A DNA stretch of 64,000 bases from Cryomorphaceae bacterium BACL29 MAG-121220-bin8 (GCA_905181705.1 CAJIYP010000001.1:248001-312000); one strand, 5' to 3'; positions 8,125 to 18,498 are shown, counted from the stretch's first letter. Notes: generated from the letters alone by a model not told the origin. Program-made: numbers and translations.

Positions 8125-9514
8125 TTAGAATGTATGCATTTTTTTAAAAACTTGCAATTTTGGAATTAAGGGGAATAACTCTTTAAAATAGTCATATTTA
8201 GAAGGTTTATAAAAATATGCTTTTTTTAAGTGAGTTATTGCACTTTCTTTATCATGAATCCTAAAATAAATAGCCGATAATAAATAATTTATTTCATTTT
8301 CGGCAGATTTTGGAAATAAATCAATTGATTTCAAAAGTCTCAATAAATAGATTTTCGTTATGTGGAATTTTAATTAAAGTTTGAGTTAAAAAAATAAGAG
8401 TATTTATATCTAATTTACCTAGAGAGAGTATTTCTTTTATTCCAATTTCAACTTCTTCAAAAAGTTCTAGTTGGATGTTTATTTTAGTATATAACTCCCA
8501 ATATTTTATTTTTTCAGAATCGATTTCAAGAGCTTTAATTAAATTAGCTTTAGATTCAGTATAATTTTTTTTGTTGAAATAATGAAGGGCAATAGACATC
8601 CAAGCCTTATCATGTATAGGATCTTCTTCGGCAGTTTGAACAAAATAAGATAAAGCTATGTCATGATTCCCTAATTTATTATGACATCTCCCAATTCTAA
8701 ATAATGCGAATGAAGTAGGTTGATTAATTCCTATAGATATTTCATATTTTTCAATTGCTTCATTTATTCTATTTAATTTTTCGAGAATTTTGGCCATTTC
8801 TATATAAGCACCAATAAAAGAATCGTCTGAGATAATTGCAAAATCAAATGCGCTTAATGCTTCTTCATACATTTTATCTTTTGCATATTGCTTTCCCAAT
8901 TGATGCCATGCAATTTCACAATATGGATTTAATTCTAAAAAATCATTTAAATAGCTTACTGTACTTTGTGAATCTCCTATAGCATCAAAACAATAAAGTA
9001 TATTATTTAAAATAGAATAATCAAAGTTGTTTTGTTCCAAACATCTGATGAACATTTTTTTTGCTTTATGAAAATCATCTAAAAACAAATATTCTTTACC
9101 AATTAAAGATATCGCATCAAAGTACAAATCTGAATTTTCGTTAATTTGTTCTAGGAAATCAATTGCTTTAAGATGATTTTTTTTCTTAGAAAGGATTTTT
9201 GCTTTTTGAATTATAATATCTGGATTATAGGGGTCTATTTCATAAATATTTTCAGCAATTTTCTCTGCTTCGATCAACTCATTATTTAACAATAAAATTT
9301 CAATGTGCAAAAGTGAAAGTATAGTTGATTTAGGGTATTGTTTTAAAGCTAAAGAAACAGCCTTTTTTGCAAGTGAAGCATTGCCAATTTCTAAATAATA
9401 AACTATTATTTCTTCAAATTCATTTGAATCAAAAAACAAAAATGAATTTGTTTTTAGCATTGATTCAAATTTAAAAATAGATTGATTTTGAAATTCTTCA
9501 AATTCTTCTTCCAT
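8125..9514 (-). pseudogene. Tetratricopeptide repeat protein, interrupted by a frameshift
   Basis: The reading frame from 9514 gives 397 residues of TPR repeats, with no signal peptide, and stops at 8321. Within about 20 bases the next frame opens at a TTG (8343) and continues 72 residues of TPR-like sequence (INYLLSAIYFRIHDKESA, ITHLKKAYFYKPSKYDY) to 8125. The two frames together give the length expected of one TPR protein of about 465 residues. One extra base near 8340-8345 would explain the break. It may be a true mutation, an assembly error, or, less likely, two overlapping genes. TPR units such as ALSAFDFAIISDDSFIGAYIEMAKIL are clear. The gene precedes the DUF368 pair on the same strand. 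Confidence 0.75.
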
Positions 9515-9588
9515 TTATAATATATTTTTCATAAAAGTAGTAAGACTAAATAATTAGATATTAGTATTTAAATTATCTTTTTAACAAA

Positions 9589-10779
9589 CTAATTAACACT
9601 ATTGTTTATTTTATTCAAAACATCAAGTATTATTTTACAACCTAATTTTATTTCAGTTTTGCTAATAGTTAATGGAGGAGTTATCCTCACTGCTTTAGAC
9701 TCAAATAACAACCAAAACAATATTAAACCCTCATGTAAACATTTCTTTACCAAAGTATTTGCAATCGTTGTGTTTTTCATAATTAGCGCAAGCATTAGTC
9801 CTTTCCCTCTAACTTCTAGAATTAATTCATGACACAATAACTCTCTAATTAAATTTTCTTTTTGTGCTATTTTTTTCATTACACCCGAATTCAAAGTTTC
9901 TTTTAAATTTGCTAAAGCTGCTGCTGCTATCACAGGATGCCCACCAAAAGTAGTTATATGGCCAAGAGCGGGTTTTTCTTTAAATAATTTCATTTTTTCT
10001 TTACTTGAGCTCAATGCACCTATAGGAAACCCTCCTCCAAGTCCTTTTCCGTATACTAAAATATCTGGAACAATTTCATAATGCTCAAAAGCAAATAATT
10101 TCCCAGTTCTTCCCATTCCAGGTTGTATCTCATCTAAAATTAATAATGCATTTACTTCATTACATTTTTTTCTTATTTTTTTTAAATAATTATTTTTTGG
10201 TATTAGAAACCCAGCTCCTCCTTGAATAGTTTCTAGAACCACAGCAGCAGTTTGATAATCAATTTTTTCTATATCCTTTTCATTATTAAACTCAATAAAA
10301 TCTATATTTGGCAACAATGGTCTATATGCTCTTTTTCTCTCTTCAAAACCCATTATACTCATTGCACCTTGAGTATTACCATGATAACCATTCTTTGCTC
10401 CAATTATTTTACTTCTCCCAGTATCTCTTTTAGCTAACTTCATTGCTGCTTCTATAGCCTCTGTCCCTGAATTAGTCAGGTAAGTGTTTGATAAAGATTT
10501 AGGTAAATTTTCAGATAACAACTCACATAGTTTTACAGTTGGCTTTTGAACAAACTCTCCGTAAACCATAACATGCCAATATTTATCAATTTGTTTTTTT
10601 ACAGCTTTTTTTATTGCTTTATTTCTATGACCTAAATTTGATGCTGAAACACCCGAAACAAAATCCAAATATTTTTTTTTATTTGTGTCAAAAATATAAC
10701 TTCCTTTTGCATGAGAAACTTCTAATGCAATTGGGTGATTTGTTGTTTGAGCTTGATATTTTAAAAATTTATTTTTCAA
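9589..10779 (-). CDS. Class III PLP-dependent aminotransferase
   Basis: This 396-residue enzyme belongs to the class III (ornithine/acetylornithine-like) aminotransferases of fold type I. It shows DFVSGVSASNLGHRN near the N-terminus, TYLTNSGTEAIEAAMKLAKR for phosphate binding, ETIQGGAGF, ILDEIQPGMGRTGKLFAFE with the cofactor-ring Asp, and DILVYGKGLGGGFPIGAL, in which the Lys forms the Schiff base with PLP. HITTFGGHPVIAAAA is also conserved. The substrate cannot be read from the sequence; relatives are annotated as aspartate aminotransferase family protein. It ends 3 bases after the OstA-like gene in a minus-strand run. It is distinct from the rocD homologue at 18,499. Confidence 0.88.
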   Translation of the reverse strand: MKNKFLKYQAQTTNHPIALEVSHAKGSYIFDTNKKKYLDFVSGVSASNLGHRNKAIKKAVKKQIDKYWHVMVYGEFVQKPTVKLCELLSENLPKSLSNTYLTNSGTEAIEAAMKLAKRDTGRSKIIGAKNGYHGNTQGAMSIMGFEERKRAYRPLLPNIDFIEFNNEKDIEKIDYQTAAVVLETIQGGAGFLIPKNNYLKKIRKKCNEVNALLILDEIQPGMGRTGKLFAFEHYEIVPDILVYGKGLGGGFPIGALSSSKEKMKLFKEKPALGHITTFGGHPVIAAAALANLKETLNSGVMKKIAQKENLIRELLCHELILEVRGKGLMLALIMKNTTIANTLVKKCLHEGLILFWLLFESKAVRITPPLTISKTEIKLGCKIILDVLNKINNSVN

Positions 10780-10782
10780 AAC

Positions 10783-12357
10783 TTATTTAATAAAAAGTTC
10801 TTCCTTATTTTTAATTTTTTCAGAAATTCTCCAATTAAAACCATTTAATATTTTAAGGTTTAATTCCATTTCTTCCTCTGGAAATACTTCACCCTCAGGA
10901 TTAGTCGTAAAAATAATTTCTTTTATATTATTATTTTCAATTTCCATAAGAATAGAACTACAAATTGCCTTATCAATTCCAATCAAATCCTTAGTATTGT
11001 CATCATATAAATAATATATCATTTCAGTATTTTGAATTAATTCTATCGTTTTTAATTCATTTTTTTGAAATTTTCCAAATAAGTTGATTCCTTTAATTTG
11101 ATTAAAATTTTCAATTCCTAACGTATCTTTTTCAATTATAAAGGCATTGTTTAATATTTTTAAAGAATCTAAATTGTTTGTTTTAATATCTTGAGTTATA
11201 TGTATTTCATCCCCTGACATTTGACTATCTCCATTCCATATGATAGGGTTTTTTTTGGCTATTTCATTTGCTGTTAATATTTGCTTTTGTCTTTCACTTA
11301 ACTTATTTCTAAGAAGCTTTGTTAAACCACTTTTTTGATTAATAATAATTTTATCAGATTTTCCACTTAAATTTTGTTTAAATATTCTGACATTATATCG
11401 TCCTTTTATAATCCTATTTTCTGCTGGTCCAATTGCAAATAATGTATCAGCTTTAATGAATAATGAATCTCTATCTACCATTTTTATTACCATAGATTTT
11501 TTAGTAATCATAGCTGAATCAATAGCTTTAAATATTTCTGCATAATCACCTTTTATTATAGTCTTATTAAGTGTATCAGTTAAAGTAATATTTTTTGTTG
11601 CTGATGCAAATTGAGTTTTGTCATTGAAGCTTAGGCTATCTCCCTCAATTAATCTATTATTATAATTTATTTTTGATTTCCTTGTGAAATACCCATTTTG
11701 ATTTTTTGTATCGTAAAAACCTTTTTCACAATAAATATCATAATCCAAACCTTTTATTAGAGTTGGTCCATAAAAATATGCATGTTCAGATTTTGTGAAA
11801 TAGTCCAATTTATTTGACTGAATATTATATTTTGGGTTTTCTATTTCTACATTCTTAACAAATGAATATTTAGAATATTCTAAAAAATATTTACCTTCTA
11901 GACTCTTTATAGTTGTTGCACTATCTTTAATTACACCCCCCTTTTCAAAAAAAATTTCTTTAGCATCTCTGTCATGGAAAAGGTGATTCGTCTTTAGATT
12001 TGTATCGTTGTTATAGAAATCAACATCACCTTTAGCGATAACTTTTCTAATGTTACCATCATAATCCAAAGTGTTGCTGAATAATTCAATACTATCTCCT
12101 TGTTTTACAACTACGTTTCCTGATGCTTTAAATGTGTTATTTTTTTTAAAAAATAATGCATAGTCAGAGTAAATATTCATCCCATCGTGAAAAAGATGAA
12201 CTCTTATTTTATCATTTTTTTTTAAAATATTTGCGCCAGGATTAGTCTTTTCATTTCTATCAAATGAGCCAGCTTCTATTATTTCAATAATTTTTTTTTC
12301 TTGAGTAAAAATTAAATTGGTGAATACTAGAAATAGTATTGATATTTTTATTTTCAA
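10783..12357 (-). CDS. OstA-like outer-envelope protein (LptA/OstA family)
   Basis: This 524-residue exported protein has a cleavable signal peptide (hydrophobic core ISILFLVFTNLIF, cleavage before QEKK). Repeated beta-strand units of the form YSDYALFFKKNNTFKASGNV, VKQGDSIELFSNTLDYDG and RKVIAKGDVDFYNND are the OstA/LptA beta-jellyroll pattern, which transports or binds lipopolysaccharide. Bacteroidota have such long OstA-like proteins in addition to LptD, so a role in LPS transport is likely but the exact step is inferred. It lies 16 bases downstream of purA and just before the class III aminotransferase gene. Confidence 0.82.
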   Translation of the reverse strand: MKIKISILFLVFTNLIFTQEKKIIEIIEAGSFDRNEKTNPGANILKKNDKIRVHLFHDGMNIYSDYALFFKKNNTFKASGNVVVKQGDSIELFSNTLDYDGNIRKVIAKGDVDFYNNDTNLKTNHLFHDRDAKEIFFEKGGVIKDSATTIKSLEGKYFLEYSKYSFVKNVEIENPKYNIQSNKLDYFTKSEHAYFYGPTLIKGLDYDIYCEKGFYDTKNQNGYFTRKSKINYNNRLIEGDSLSFNDKTQFASATKNITLTDTLNKTIIKGDYAEIFKAIDSAMITKKSMVIKMVDRDSLFIKADTLFAIGPAENRIIKGRYNVRIFKQNLSGKSDKIIINQKSGLTKLLRNKLSERQKQILTANEIAKKNPIIWNGDSQMSGDEIHITQDIKTNNLDSLKILNNAFIIEKDTLGIENFNQIKGINLFGKFQKNELKTIELIQNTEMIYYLYDDNTKDLIGIDKAICSSILMEIENNNIKEIIFTTNPEGEVFPEEEMELNLKILNGFNWRISEKIKNKEELFIK

Positions 12358-12373
12358 TGTTTTGATAAATGAA

Positions 12374-13645
12374 TTAACGTATTATTGTTTGAGTTCGATC
12401 GGGACCAACTGATATTATTGAAATGGGAACCTCTAATTCTTTTTCTAAATACTTTATATATTCAAGAAATGTTTTAGGAAGCGAATTCTCATTATTAACT
12501 TTACTAATATCTTCTTTCCAACCTTTAAACTCAGTATATACAGGTTTTAATTCATCATTGTTTAAAGAATACGGGAAGTGTTTGATTGATTCCCCTTTGT
12601 ATTTATATTCAGTACAAACTTTTATTTTTTTAAACCCCGATAATACATCGCCTTTCATCATCATTAGACTTGTAACTCCATTAATTTTTACAGTATATTT
12701 TAGTGCAACTAAATCAAGCCATCCACATCGTCTTGGTCTTCCAGTTGTGGCTCCAAATTCATTTCCAACTTTGGCCATTCTTTCTCCATCTTCATCAAAC
12801 AATTCAGTTGGAAATGGACCACTTCCAACTCTTGTGGTATACGCTTTAAAAATACCAAAAACATCTTTGATTTTATTAGGTGGTACACCTAGCCCAGTAC
12901 AAGCTCCTGCTGCAGTAGTATTTGAAGAAGTTACATAAGGGTATGTTCCAAAATCTATATCTAATAGTGATCCTTGAGCACCTTCCGCAAGTATAGATTT
13001 ATTGTTGTCTAATTGATTAAAAATATAATTTTCACTATCTATAAATGGTATGTTTTTAAGTTTTTCTATTGAATTAAAAAAATCACTTTCCAATTCACCT
13101 AATTTATATTGAAGATCTACATTAAGATTTTTAATTAATAATTCGTGTTTATTGGCTAATTTTCGATATTTGTCTAACCATCCTTCAAGCTCTATATCTC
13201 CAACTCTAATTCCATTTCTTCCAGTTTTGTCCATATAAGTTGGTCCAATTCCTTTTAAAGTTGAACCAATTTTAGACTTGCCTTTTGAAAGCTCTGATGC
13301 AGCGTCAAGTAATCGATGAGTTGGCAATATAAGATGTGCCTTTCTTGAAATACAAAGTTTTGATTTGAAATCTATATTGAATGGTTCTAAGTTTTCAATT
13401 TCTTTTTGAAAAATCACAGGATCTATTACAACGCCGTTTCCTATTAAATTCATTGAATTTGCATGAAATATTCCTGATGGAATAGTATGTAAAACATGTT
13501 TAATTCCATCAAATTCTAAAGTGTGACCTGCATTAGGTCCGCCTTGAAATCTAGCGATTACATCATAATTTTTTGTTAATACATCTACAATTTTTCCTTT
13601 TCCTTCATCTCCCCATTGTAATCCTAGTAATAAATCAACCTTCAT
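12374..13645 (-). CDS. purA: Adenylosuccinate synthetase
   Basis: PurA joins IMP and aspartate with GTP hydrolysis to give adenylosuccinate in AMP synthesis. The GTP-binding loop QWGDEGKGK starts at residue 10, with catalytic Asp13. Further motifs are FQGGPNAGHTLEF (IMP/Asp site with His41-type residue), GSTLKGIGPTYMDKTGRNGIR, EGAQGSLLDIDFGTYPYVTSSN, ATTGRPRRCGWLD and ISVGPDRTQTI at the C-terminus. The length of 423 residues is normal for Bacteroidota. It follows the Fur-family gene by 6 bases, so the two may share a transcript. Confidence 0.97.
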   Translation of the reverse strand: MKVDLLLGLQWGDEGKGKIVDVLTKNYDVIARFQGGPNAGHTLEFDGIKHVLHTIPSGIFHANSMNLIGNGVVIDPVIFQKEIENLEPFNIDFKSKLCISRKAHLILPTHRLLDAASELSKGKSKIGSTLKGIGPTYMDKTGRNGIRVGDIELEGWLDKYRKLANKHELLIKNLNVDLQYKLGELESDFFNSIEKLKNIPFIDSENYIFNQLDNNKSILAEGAQGSLLDIDFGTYPYVTSSNTTAAGACTGLGVPPNKIKDVFGIFKAYTTRVGSGPFPTELFDEDGERMAKVGNEFGATTGRPRRCGWLDLVALKYTVKINGVTSLMMMKGDVLSGFKKIKVCTEYKYKGESIKHFPYSLNNDELKPVYTEFKGWKEDISKVNNENSLPKTFLEYIKYLEKELEVPISIISVGPDRTQTIIR

Positions 13646-13651
13646 ATATTC

Positions 13652-14098
13652 TTATTTAGTTTTATTTTTTGATGTAGCATAAAAATAAAGAGAATGATTA
13701 TGAATTTCCACTCCAAATATTTCTTCAATATTTTGTTTAATTGTCTGAATTCTTGGGTCACAAAATTCTTTTACTTCCCCAGAATCAGTTAAAATTATGT
13801 GATCATGTTGATGGTCAAAATAAGATTTCTCGTATTGAGCCTGATTTGATCCAAATTGGTGTTTTCTCACCAATTTACACTCCAATAAAAGTTCAATAGT
13901 ATTATATAAAGTAGCCCTACTAACTCTATAATTTTTATTTTTCATTTTAACATATAATGATTCTATATCAAAATGTTCAGAGGAGTCATATATTTCTTGT
14001 AGGATAGCAAATCTTTCAGGTGTTTTTCTGTGTGTTTTATTATCCAAAAATTTAGTGAAAACATCTTTAACAATTTCCTGATTTGTTTTTTTTTCCAT
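13652..14098 (-). CDS. Fur-family metal- or peroxide-responsive transcriptional regulator
   Basis: This 148-residue protein has a winged-helix DNA-binding domain with the typical [21 protein letters not shown] and [21 protein letters not shown] segments, followed by the dimerisation domain with the metal-site [19 protein letters not shown]. The C-terminal CxxC pairs of many Fur/Zur proteins are not present: only one Cys (in EFCD) is visible there, so a structural CxxC zinc site is absent. Whether it senses iron, zinc, manganese or peroxide cannot be decided. It lies between the RelA/SpoT gene and purA on the same strand. Confidence 0.88.
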   Translation of the reverse strand: MEKKTNQEIVKDVFTKFLDNKTHRKTPERFAILQEIYDSSEHFDIESLYVKMKNKNYRVSRATLYNTIELLLECKLVRKHQFGSNQAQYEKSYFDHQHDHIILTDSGEVKEFCDPRIQTIKQNIEEIFGVEIHNHSLYFYATSKNKTK

Positions 14099-14131
14099 AA
14101 CGTAAAATTAAGTTAAATAATGGTGAAAATA

Positions 14132-16336
14132 CTATTCTCTAATAACCTTTTCAATTCCATTAATTTTTTTTAATCTATCAATAAGTTTATCCAATATGCT
14201 TTTGGTTTTTACTTTTAATGTTATTTTTCCTGTAAATGTATTTTCTTCAGTATCAAAACTCATTTTTTTTATATCAATATTTAAACTGTTTGAAATTATT
14301 CTTGTTATCTCACTAACAATACCCAAATTATCTATTCCAGATATTTTTACTTTAGAATTAAAGTATTCTTGGCTAGAATCTATCCATTTAGATTTTATTA
14401 TCCGATAAGCAAATTTAGATTGTAAGCTGATAGAATTAGTACAAGTTTTTTTATGAATTTTGATTCCTTCTTTAATAGTTAAAAAACCAAATACAGTGTC
14501 ACCAGGAATTGGATTACAGCATTCAGCAAAAGTATAATCCAATTTTTCTTCTTCATTACCAAAAACAATTTGATCAAAATTATTTTTTACCTCAATATCG
14601 TTATGACTTATTTTTTTGTCTTTTTTTGAAATCCTATTTCTAAAAAAATTAATAAGTCTGTTGTTATTTGAAGCAGCAAATTTCTTTAAAGATAAGTTGT
14701 CTATTTTTCCAATTCCTACTCTGTAAAATAAATCTAAACTTGTTCTCAAATTAAAATAATTGGCTAAATTATTTATATTTCTTTCGTCAAAATTAATTTT
14801 TAACTGTTTCAATTTCCTTCTGAGTATTTCTTTTCCATCTTCCGCTAATAATTTTTTTTCCTCATTTAATGCAGATCTAATTTTTGATTTTGCTCTTGAT
14901 GTTTTAACATAATCTAACCAGTTTGCAGAAGGTTTGGTATTGTCAGATTTAATTATTTCAATTTGGTCTCCGCTATTAAGTTCGTAACTTAATGGAACAA
15001 TTTTACCATTTACTTTTATTCCTCTTGTTTTTAAACCCAAACCTGTGTGTACGGTAAATGCAAAATCTAAAGCACTTGATCCTTTTGGTAAAGACTTTAA
15101 TTCTCCTGTCGGAGTGAAAACAAAAATTTCAGTCGAATATAAATTTAATTTAAAGTCTTCTACGAAATCTAATGCGCTGGTTTCTGAATTCTCTAAAACT
15201 TCTTGCAGTCTGTTCAACCACTCTTCTAATCCATTTTCATCTTGTTTGCCTTGTTTGTACATAAAATGAGCTGCATATCCTTTTTCGGCAATTTCGTGCA
15301 TTCTTTCAGATCTTATTTGAACCTCTACCCATTTAGAACTAGGACCAACGACAGTAACATGTAGAGCTTCATAACCATTTGATCTTGGTGAAGTTATCCA
15401 ATCTCTTAGTCGTAGAGGGTTTGGTGTATAATGGTCAGTAATTATTGAGTAAATTTTCCAGGCAATAAATTTTTCTGTTTCTTGTGAAGATTTGTAAATT
15501 ATTCTTATTGCAAATTTGTCATATATTTCTTCGAATGAAATATTCTTTTTAATTATTTTATCTCTTATTGAATAAATTGACTTAGGTCTTCCGTTGATTT
15601 TAAAACCAAGATCTTCTTTTTTTAATTTTTCACTAATTCTTCTTGAAAAGTTCTTTATATACTTATCCTGTTCTTCTTTACTTTCTTCAATTTTATTTTT
15701 AATTTCATTAAAGACCTCGGGCTCAGTATATTTTAATCCTAGATCTTCTAATTCAGATTTTACATCATAAAGACCAATTCTATGAGCTATGGGAGCATAT
15801 ATATATAAAGTTTCAGAGGCAATTTTTATTTGTTTTTCAATTGGCATTGCTTCCAAAGTCTGCATATTGTGAAGTCTATCCGCAATTTTTATTAATATCA
15901 CCCTAACATCATCATTAAGAGTTAACAGCATTTTTCTAAAATTTTCTGCCTGAAGAGATACATCAGTTTCTTTTTTAAGTTTAGATATTTTTGTTAATCC
16001 CATAACTATCCTAGCTATAGTTCTTCCAAATAATTTTTGAATTTTTGATTCTGTGTAGTCGGTATCTTCAATAACATCATGTAATAGGGCTGACGCTATA
16101 CAAGTAGCATCTAAACCAATTTTAGAGGCAACAATTTTAGCAACTGCTATAGGATGAAATACATAAGGCTCTCCAGATCTTCTTCTTTGATTTTTATGAG
16201 CATCAACAGATGTATTAAAAGCTAACCTAATTAGTTTTCTATCTTCATTATTAAAAGATTGATAACTAATTTTGAGTAATTCTTTATATTCTTTAGCTAT
16301 TGAGCTATTCTCTTTTATAGAGTCTGTTAAGATCAT
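14132..16336 (-). CDS. Bifunctional (p)ppGpp synthetase/hydrolase (RelA/SpoT)
   Basis: This 734-residue enzyme makes and degrades the alarmone (p)ppGpp. The order is: an HD hydrolase domain with RRRSGEPYVFHP and LLHDVIEDTDYT (His86, Asp87, Glu90, Asp91); a synthetase domain with GRPKSIYSIRDKI and SPRSNGYEALHVTV; a TGS domain (EIFVFTPTGELKSLPKGSSALDFAF starts near 390, but given here only as a location); a zinc-finger-like segment with FAECCNPIPGD; and an ACT domain at the end. Both catalytic domains look intact, so it should be bifunctional (SpoT/Rel type). It is followed by the Fur-family gene 33 bases downstream. Confidence 0.95.
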   Translation of the reverse strand: MILTDSIKENSSIAKEYKELLKISYQSFNNEDRKLIRLAFNTSVDAHKNQRRRSGEPYVFHPIAVAKIVASKIGLDATCIASALLHDVIEDTDYTESKIQKLFGRTIARIVMGLTKISKLKKETDVSLQAENFRKMLLTLNDDVRVILIKIADRLHNMQTLEAMPIEKQIKIASETLYIYAPIAHRIGLYDVKSELEDLGLKYTEPEVFNEIKNKIEESKEEQDKYIKNFSRRISEKLKKEDLGFKINGRPKSIYSIRDKIIKKNISFEEIYDKFAIRIIYKSSQETEKFIAWKIYSIITDHYTPNPLRLRDWITSPRSNGYEALHVTVVGPSSKWVEVQIRSERMHEIAEKGYAAHFMYKQGKQDENGLEEWLNRLQEVLENSETSALDFVEDFKLNLYSTEIFVFTPTGELKSLPKGSSALDFAFTVHTGLGLKTRGIKVNGKIVPLSYELNSGDQIEIIKSDNTKPSANWLDYVKTSRAKSKIRSALNEEKKLLAEDGKEILRRKLKQLKINFDERNINNLANYFNLRTSLDLFYRVGIGKIDNLSLKKFAASNNNRLINFFRNRISKKDKKISHNDIEVKNNFDQIVFGNEEEKLDYTFAECCNPIPGDTVFGFLTIKEGIKIHKKTCTNSISLQSKFAYRIIKSKWIDSSQEYFNSKVKISGIDNLGIVSEITRIISNSLNIDIKKMSFDTEENTFTGKITLKVKTKSILDKLIDRLKKINGIEKVIRE

Positions 16337-16376
16337 CTATTAAAAATACTTAAAAAAAATAATATTTCTGTATGAT

Positions 16377-17609
16377 TTACAATCGAATAACTCTTTGTAA
16401 AAGAGTTGGATGAGAATAATGCCACCAAACATATTTTGGATGTGGAGTTAAATTACTTAGACTATCTTTTGATAATATTTTTAAAGCTTCTATCAAATAC
16501 TTTCCCTCATATGTATTTTTAGCAAATTCATCAGCCTCATATTCAAATTTTCTTGAAAACAAATTAAAAAATAATGAAATAATTTCTGAAAATGGGGTGA
16601 ATAAAATAGAAAAAGTAATAAGTCCAATATGAAAACTATGTAAATTAATGCCCAATGACTCTGAAAAAATTGGCATGTAAATAAAAAGAGAAAGTATATA
16701 AAGCATTATTCCAGTTTGAATCACAGAAAAAAATAAATTATAAATAATATGATTTTTTTTGTAATGTCCTATTTCATGAGCTATTACTGCAACAATTTGA
16801 TTTTTATTTAATTTATTAATTAAAGTATCAAATAATGTTACTCTTTTTTGTTTTCCAAATCCTGAAAAATATGCATTTGCTTTTGTAGACCTTTTAGATC
16901 CATCTATAACAAATATGTTACTCAAATCAAATCCTACTTTACTAGAATATTTTTCTATTTCAGATCTCAGTTCGCCTTCTTCTAACTTACTTTGTTTGTT
17001 AAAAAGCGGAACTATTATTTGAGCATAAAATCCGTTTAAAAGAACGGAAATTCCTGTAATAAAAACCCATGCAACAATCCAAAAATTATTACCAATTAGT
17101 TGTTCTTGATAAATAATAAAACTTAGTATACTTCCGCCAAACAAAATAGTCAAAACCCAAGATTTTAGTTTGTCAGAAGCGTAAGTTTTAATTGTAGTTT
17201 GATTAAACCCAAATTTTTCTTCTATTACAAAAGTAAAATATATAGAAAACGGTAAGGCTAATAGTTCGTTTCCAAAAAATAGTATTCCAAAAAAAGTTAG
17301 ACTAATTAATAGAGGAGACTCAAATAGTACTCTACAATAATCATCAAGTATTACAAAACCATCAAAATAAAAGAAACAAAGAATAATTAGGAGACTATAT
17401 GTTTTTAAGTATTTAGAAAAACTATATTGGATTTTTTTGTATTCAATAGATTTTAAATATTTTTCTTTATCGTAAACATCTGAAATTATTGAGGGTATTT
17501 TATTATTAAAATTTTTTGAATTCAAATAATCTAATAAAAAATCCTTAATAAAATTAAAGACTATCACTCCTATAATTAATAAAAAAATTGATTCTGAACT
17601 AATTTGCAT
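16377..17609 (-). CDS. M48 family zinc metallopeptidase (Ste24/CAAX-protease type)
   Basis: This is a 410-residue polytopic membrane protease. It has several transmembrane segments, then the zinc motif HEIGH at residues 278-282 (His278, Glu279, His282) and a downstream FEYEADEFAKN that supplies the third ligand Glu. LFDTLINKLNKNQIVAVIA precedes the motif as usual. SGFGKQKRVTLFD is the family's conserved strand. These are features of Ste24-like M48A peptidases. In bacteria the natural substrates are unclear; membrane protein quality control is a reasonable guess. The start overlaps the 3' end of the SpoU methyltransferase gene by 11 bases, so the two are probably coupled. Confidence 0.93.
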   Translation of the reverse strand: MQISSESIFLLIIGVIVFNFIKDFLLDYLNSKNFNNKIPSIISDVYDKEKYLKSIEYKKIQYSFSKYLKTYSLLIILCFFYFDGFVILDDYCRVLFESPLLISLTFFGILFFGNELLALPFSIYFTFVIEEKFGFNQTTIKTYASDKLKSWVLTILFGGSILSFIIYQEQLIGNNFWIVAWVFITGISVLLNGFYAQIIVPLFNKQSKLEEGELRSEIEKYSSKVGFDLSNIFVIDGSKRSTKANAYFSGFGKQKRVTLFDTLINKLNKNQIVAVIAHEIGHYKKNHIIYNLFFSVIQTGIMLYILSLFIYMPIFSESLGINLHSFHIGLITFSILFTPFSEIISLFFNLFSRKFEYEADEFAKNTYEGKYLIEALKILSKDSLSNLTPHPKYVWWHYSHPTLLQRVIRL

Positions 17610-18384
17610 TTCTTTGTTTTAAGGCTTCAAATATAACTATTGCAGCAGTAACAGATAAATTTAATGAGTCCATTTTTCCTTTCATTGGAATATTAATTAA
17701 TTTGTCAGAATTGTTTAACCATTCTTTTGTCAAAGATGAAGATTCGGTTCCTACAATTATAGCACAAGATTTAGTGTATTTTATTGAGCAATAATCAACA
17801 CTATTTTTTATTACAGTTGAAAATATTTTAATTTTATTTTTATTCAAAAAGTGAATAACCTCATTGGTTTTACCCATTCCTATTTGAGTAGTAAAGAGAC
17901 TGCCTAAACTAGACCTAATTATATTAGGGTTATATATTTCTGTTATTGGATTTGCGATAATAACTGCATCAATTCCTGCAGCATCTGCAGTTCTAAGAAT
18001 TGCTCCAATATTTCCAGGTTTCTCAGGAGATTCAGCTACTAATACAATAGGGTTTTTAGGTAACACTAATTTATCTAAATTGAATTCTTTTGATTTAATT
18101 AAAGCAAGAAAACCATCTCCTTTTTCTTTGTATGATAATTCTTTATAAAGATTCAGAGATAAGTCAATTGAATTGTATTTTTTGTAAAGATCGTTGTGTT
18201 TATCAAAATGAATTTCAGAACAAACATATAATTCAATAATTTCATATTTAGATTGTACACAAAGCGTTATCTCCTTTAAACCCTCAACAACAAAAGTTTT
18301 AGAATCTTTTCTTTTTTTGGATTTAAAAATTAGTTTTTTGATATTTTTAAAAACATCATTGTTTTTACTTTCTATATATTTCAA
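17599..18384 (-). CDS. SpoU/TrmH-family RNA 2'-O-methyltransferase
   Basis: This 261-residue protein has an N-terminal substrate-binding region (KKRKDSKTFVVEGLKEI, typical of the SpoU_sub_bind domain) and a C-terminal SPOUT domain with a trefoil knot. The three motifs are visible: VLVAESPEKPGNIGAILRTADAAG (motif 1), CAIIVGTESSSLTKEWL (motif 2) and INIPMKGKMDSLNLSVTAAIVIFEAL (motif 3), given here by their key words. It methylates a ribose 2'-OH of rRNA or tRNA using S-adenosylmethionine; the exact target is not evident. It is the first gene of a minus-strand unit with the M48 protease. Upstream (18,385-18,498) is a short intergenic region shared with the divergent rocD gene. Confidence 0.93.
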   Translation of the reverse strand: MKYIESKNNDVFKNIKKLIFKSKKRKDSKTFVVEGLKEITLCVQSKYEIIELYVCSEIHFDKHNDLYKKYNSIDLSLNLYKELSYKEKGDGFLALIKSKEFNLDKLVLPKNPIVLVAESPEKPGNIGAILRTADAAGIDAVIIANPITEIYNPNIIRSSLGSLFTTQIGMGKTNEVIHFLNKNKIKIFSTVIKNSVDYCSIKYTKSCAIIVGTESSSLTKEWLNNSDKLINIPMKGKMDSLNLSVTAAIVIFEALKQRNAN

Positions 18385-18498
18385 ACTGGTTATTTAATTT
18401 CAAATCTAATTAAAATCAATAATTATATATGTATTTTCATTTTAAATTGTTTAGTTTACTTAAGTATTATAATTTTATAAAAAAGTAAAATCTCTTTT

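Noticed and set aside
8321-8345. Programmed frameshifting in the TPR and sulfatase genes
   Set aside because: No slippery heptamer with a downstream structure is evident at either place, and neither family is known for recoding.
9705-9714. ATAACAACCA inside the class III aminotransferase gene
   Set aside because: It shares ten bases with the locus motif but is within a coding sequence and shows how easily short AT-rich matches arise; it lowers confidence in the motif rather than adding a site.
12423-12938. Long open frame opposite purA on the plus strand
   Set aside because: It lies wholly antisense to a clearly conserved gene and has no recognisable protein features; similar antisense frames occur opposite aroE, GH2, SusC and others.
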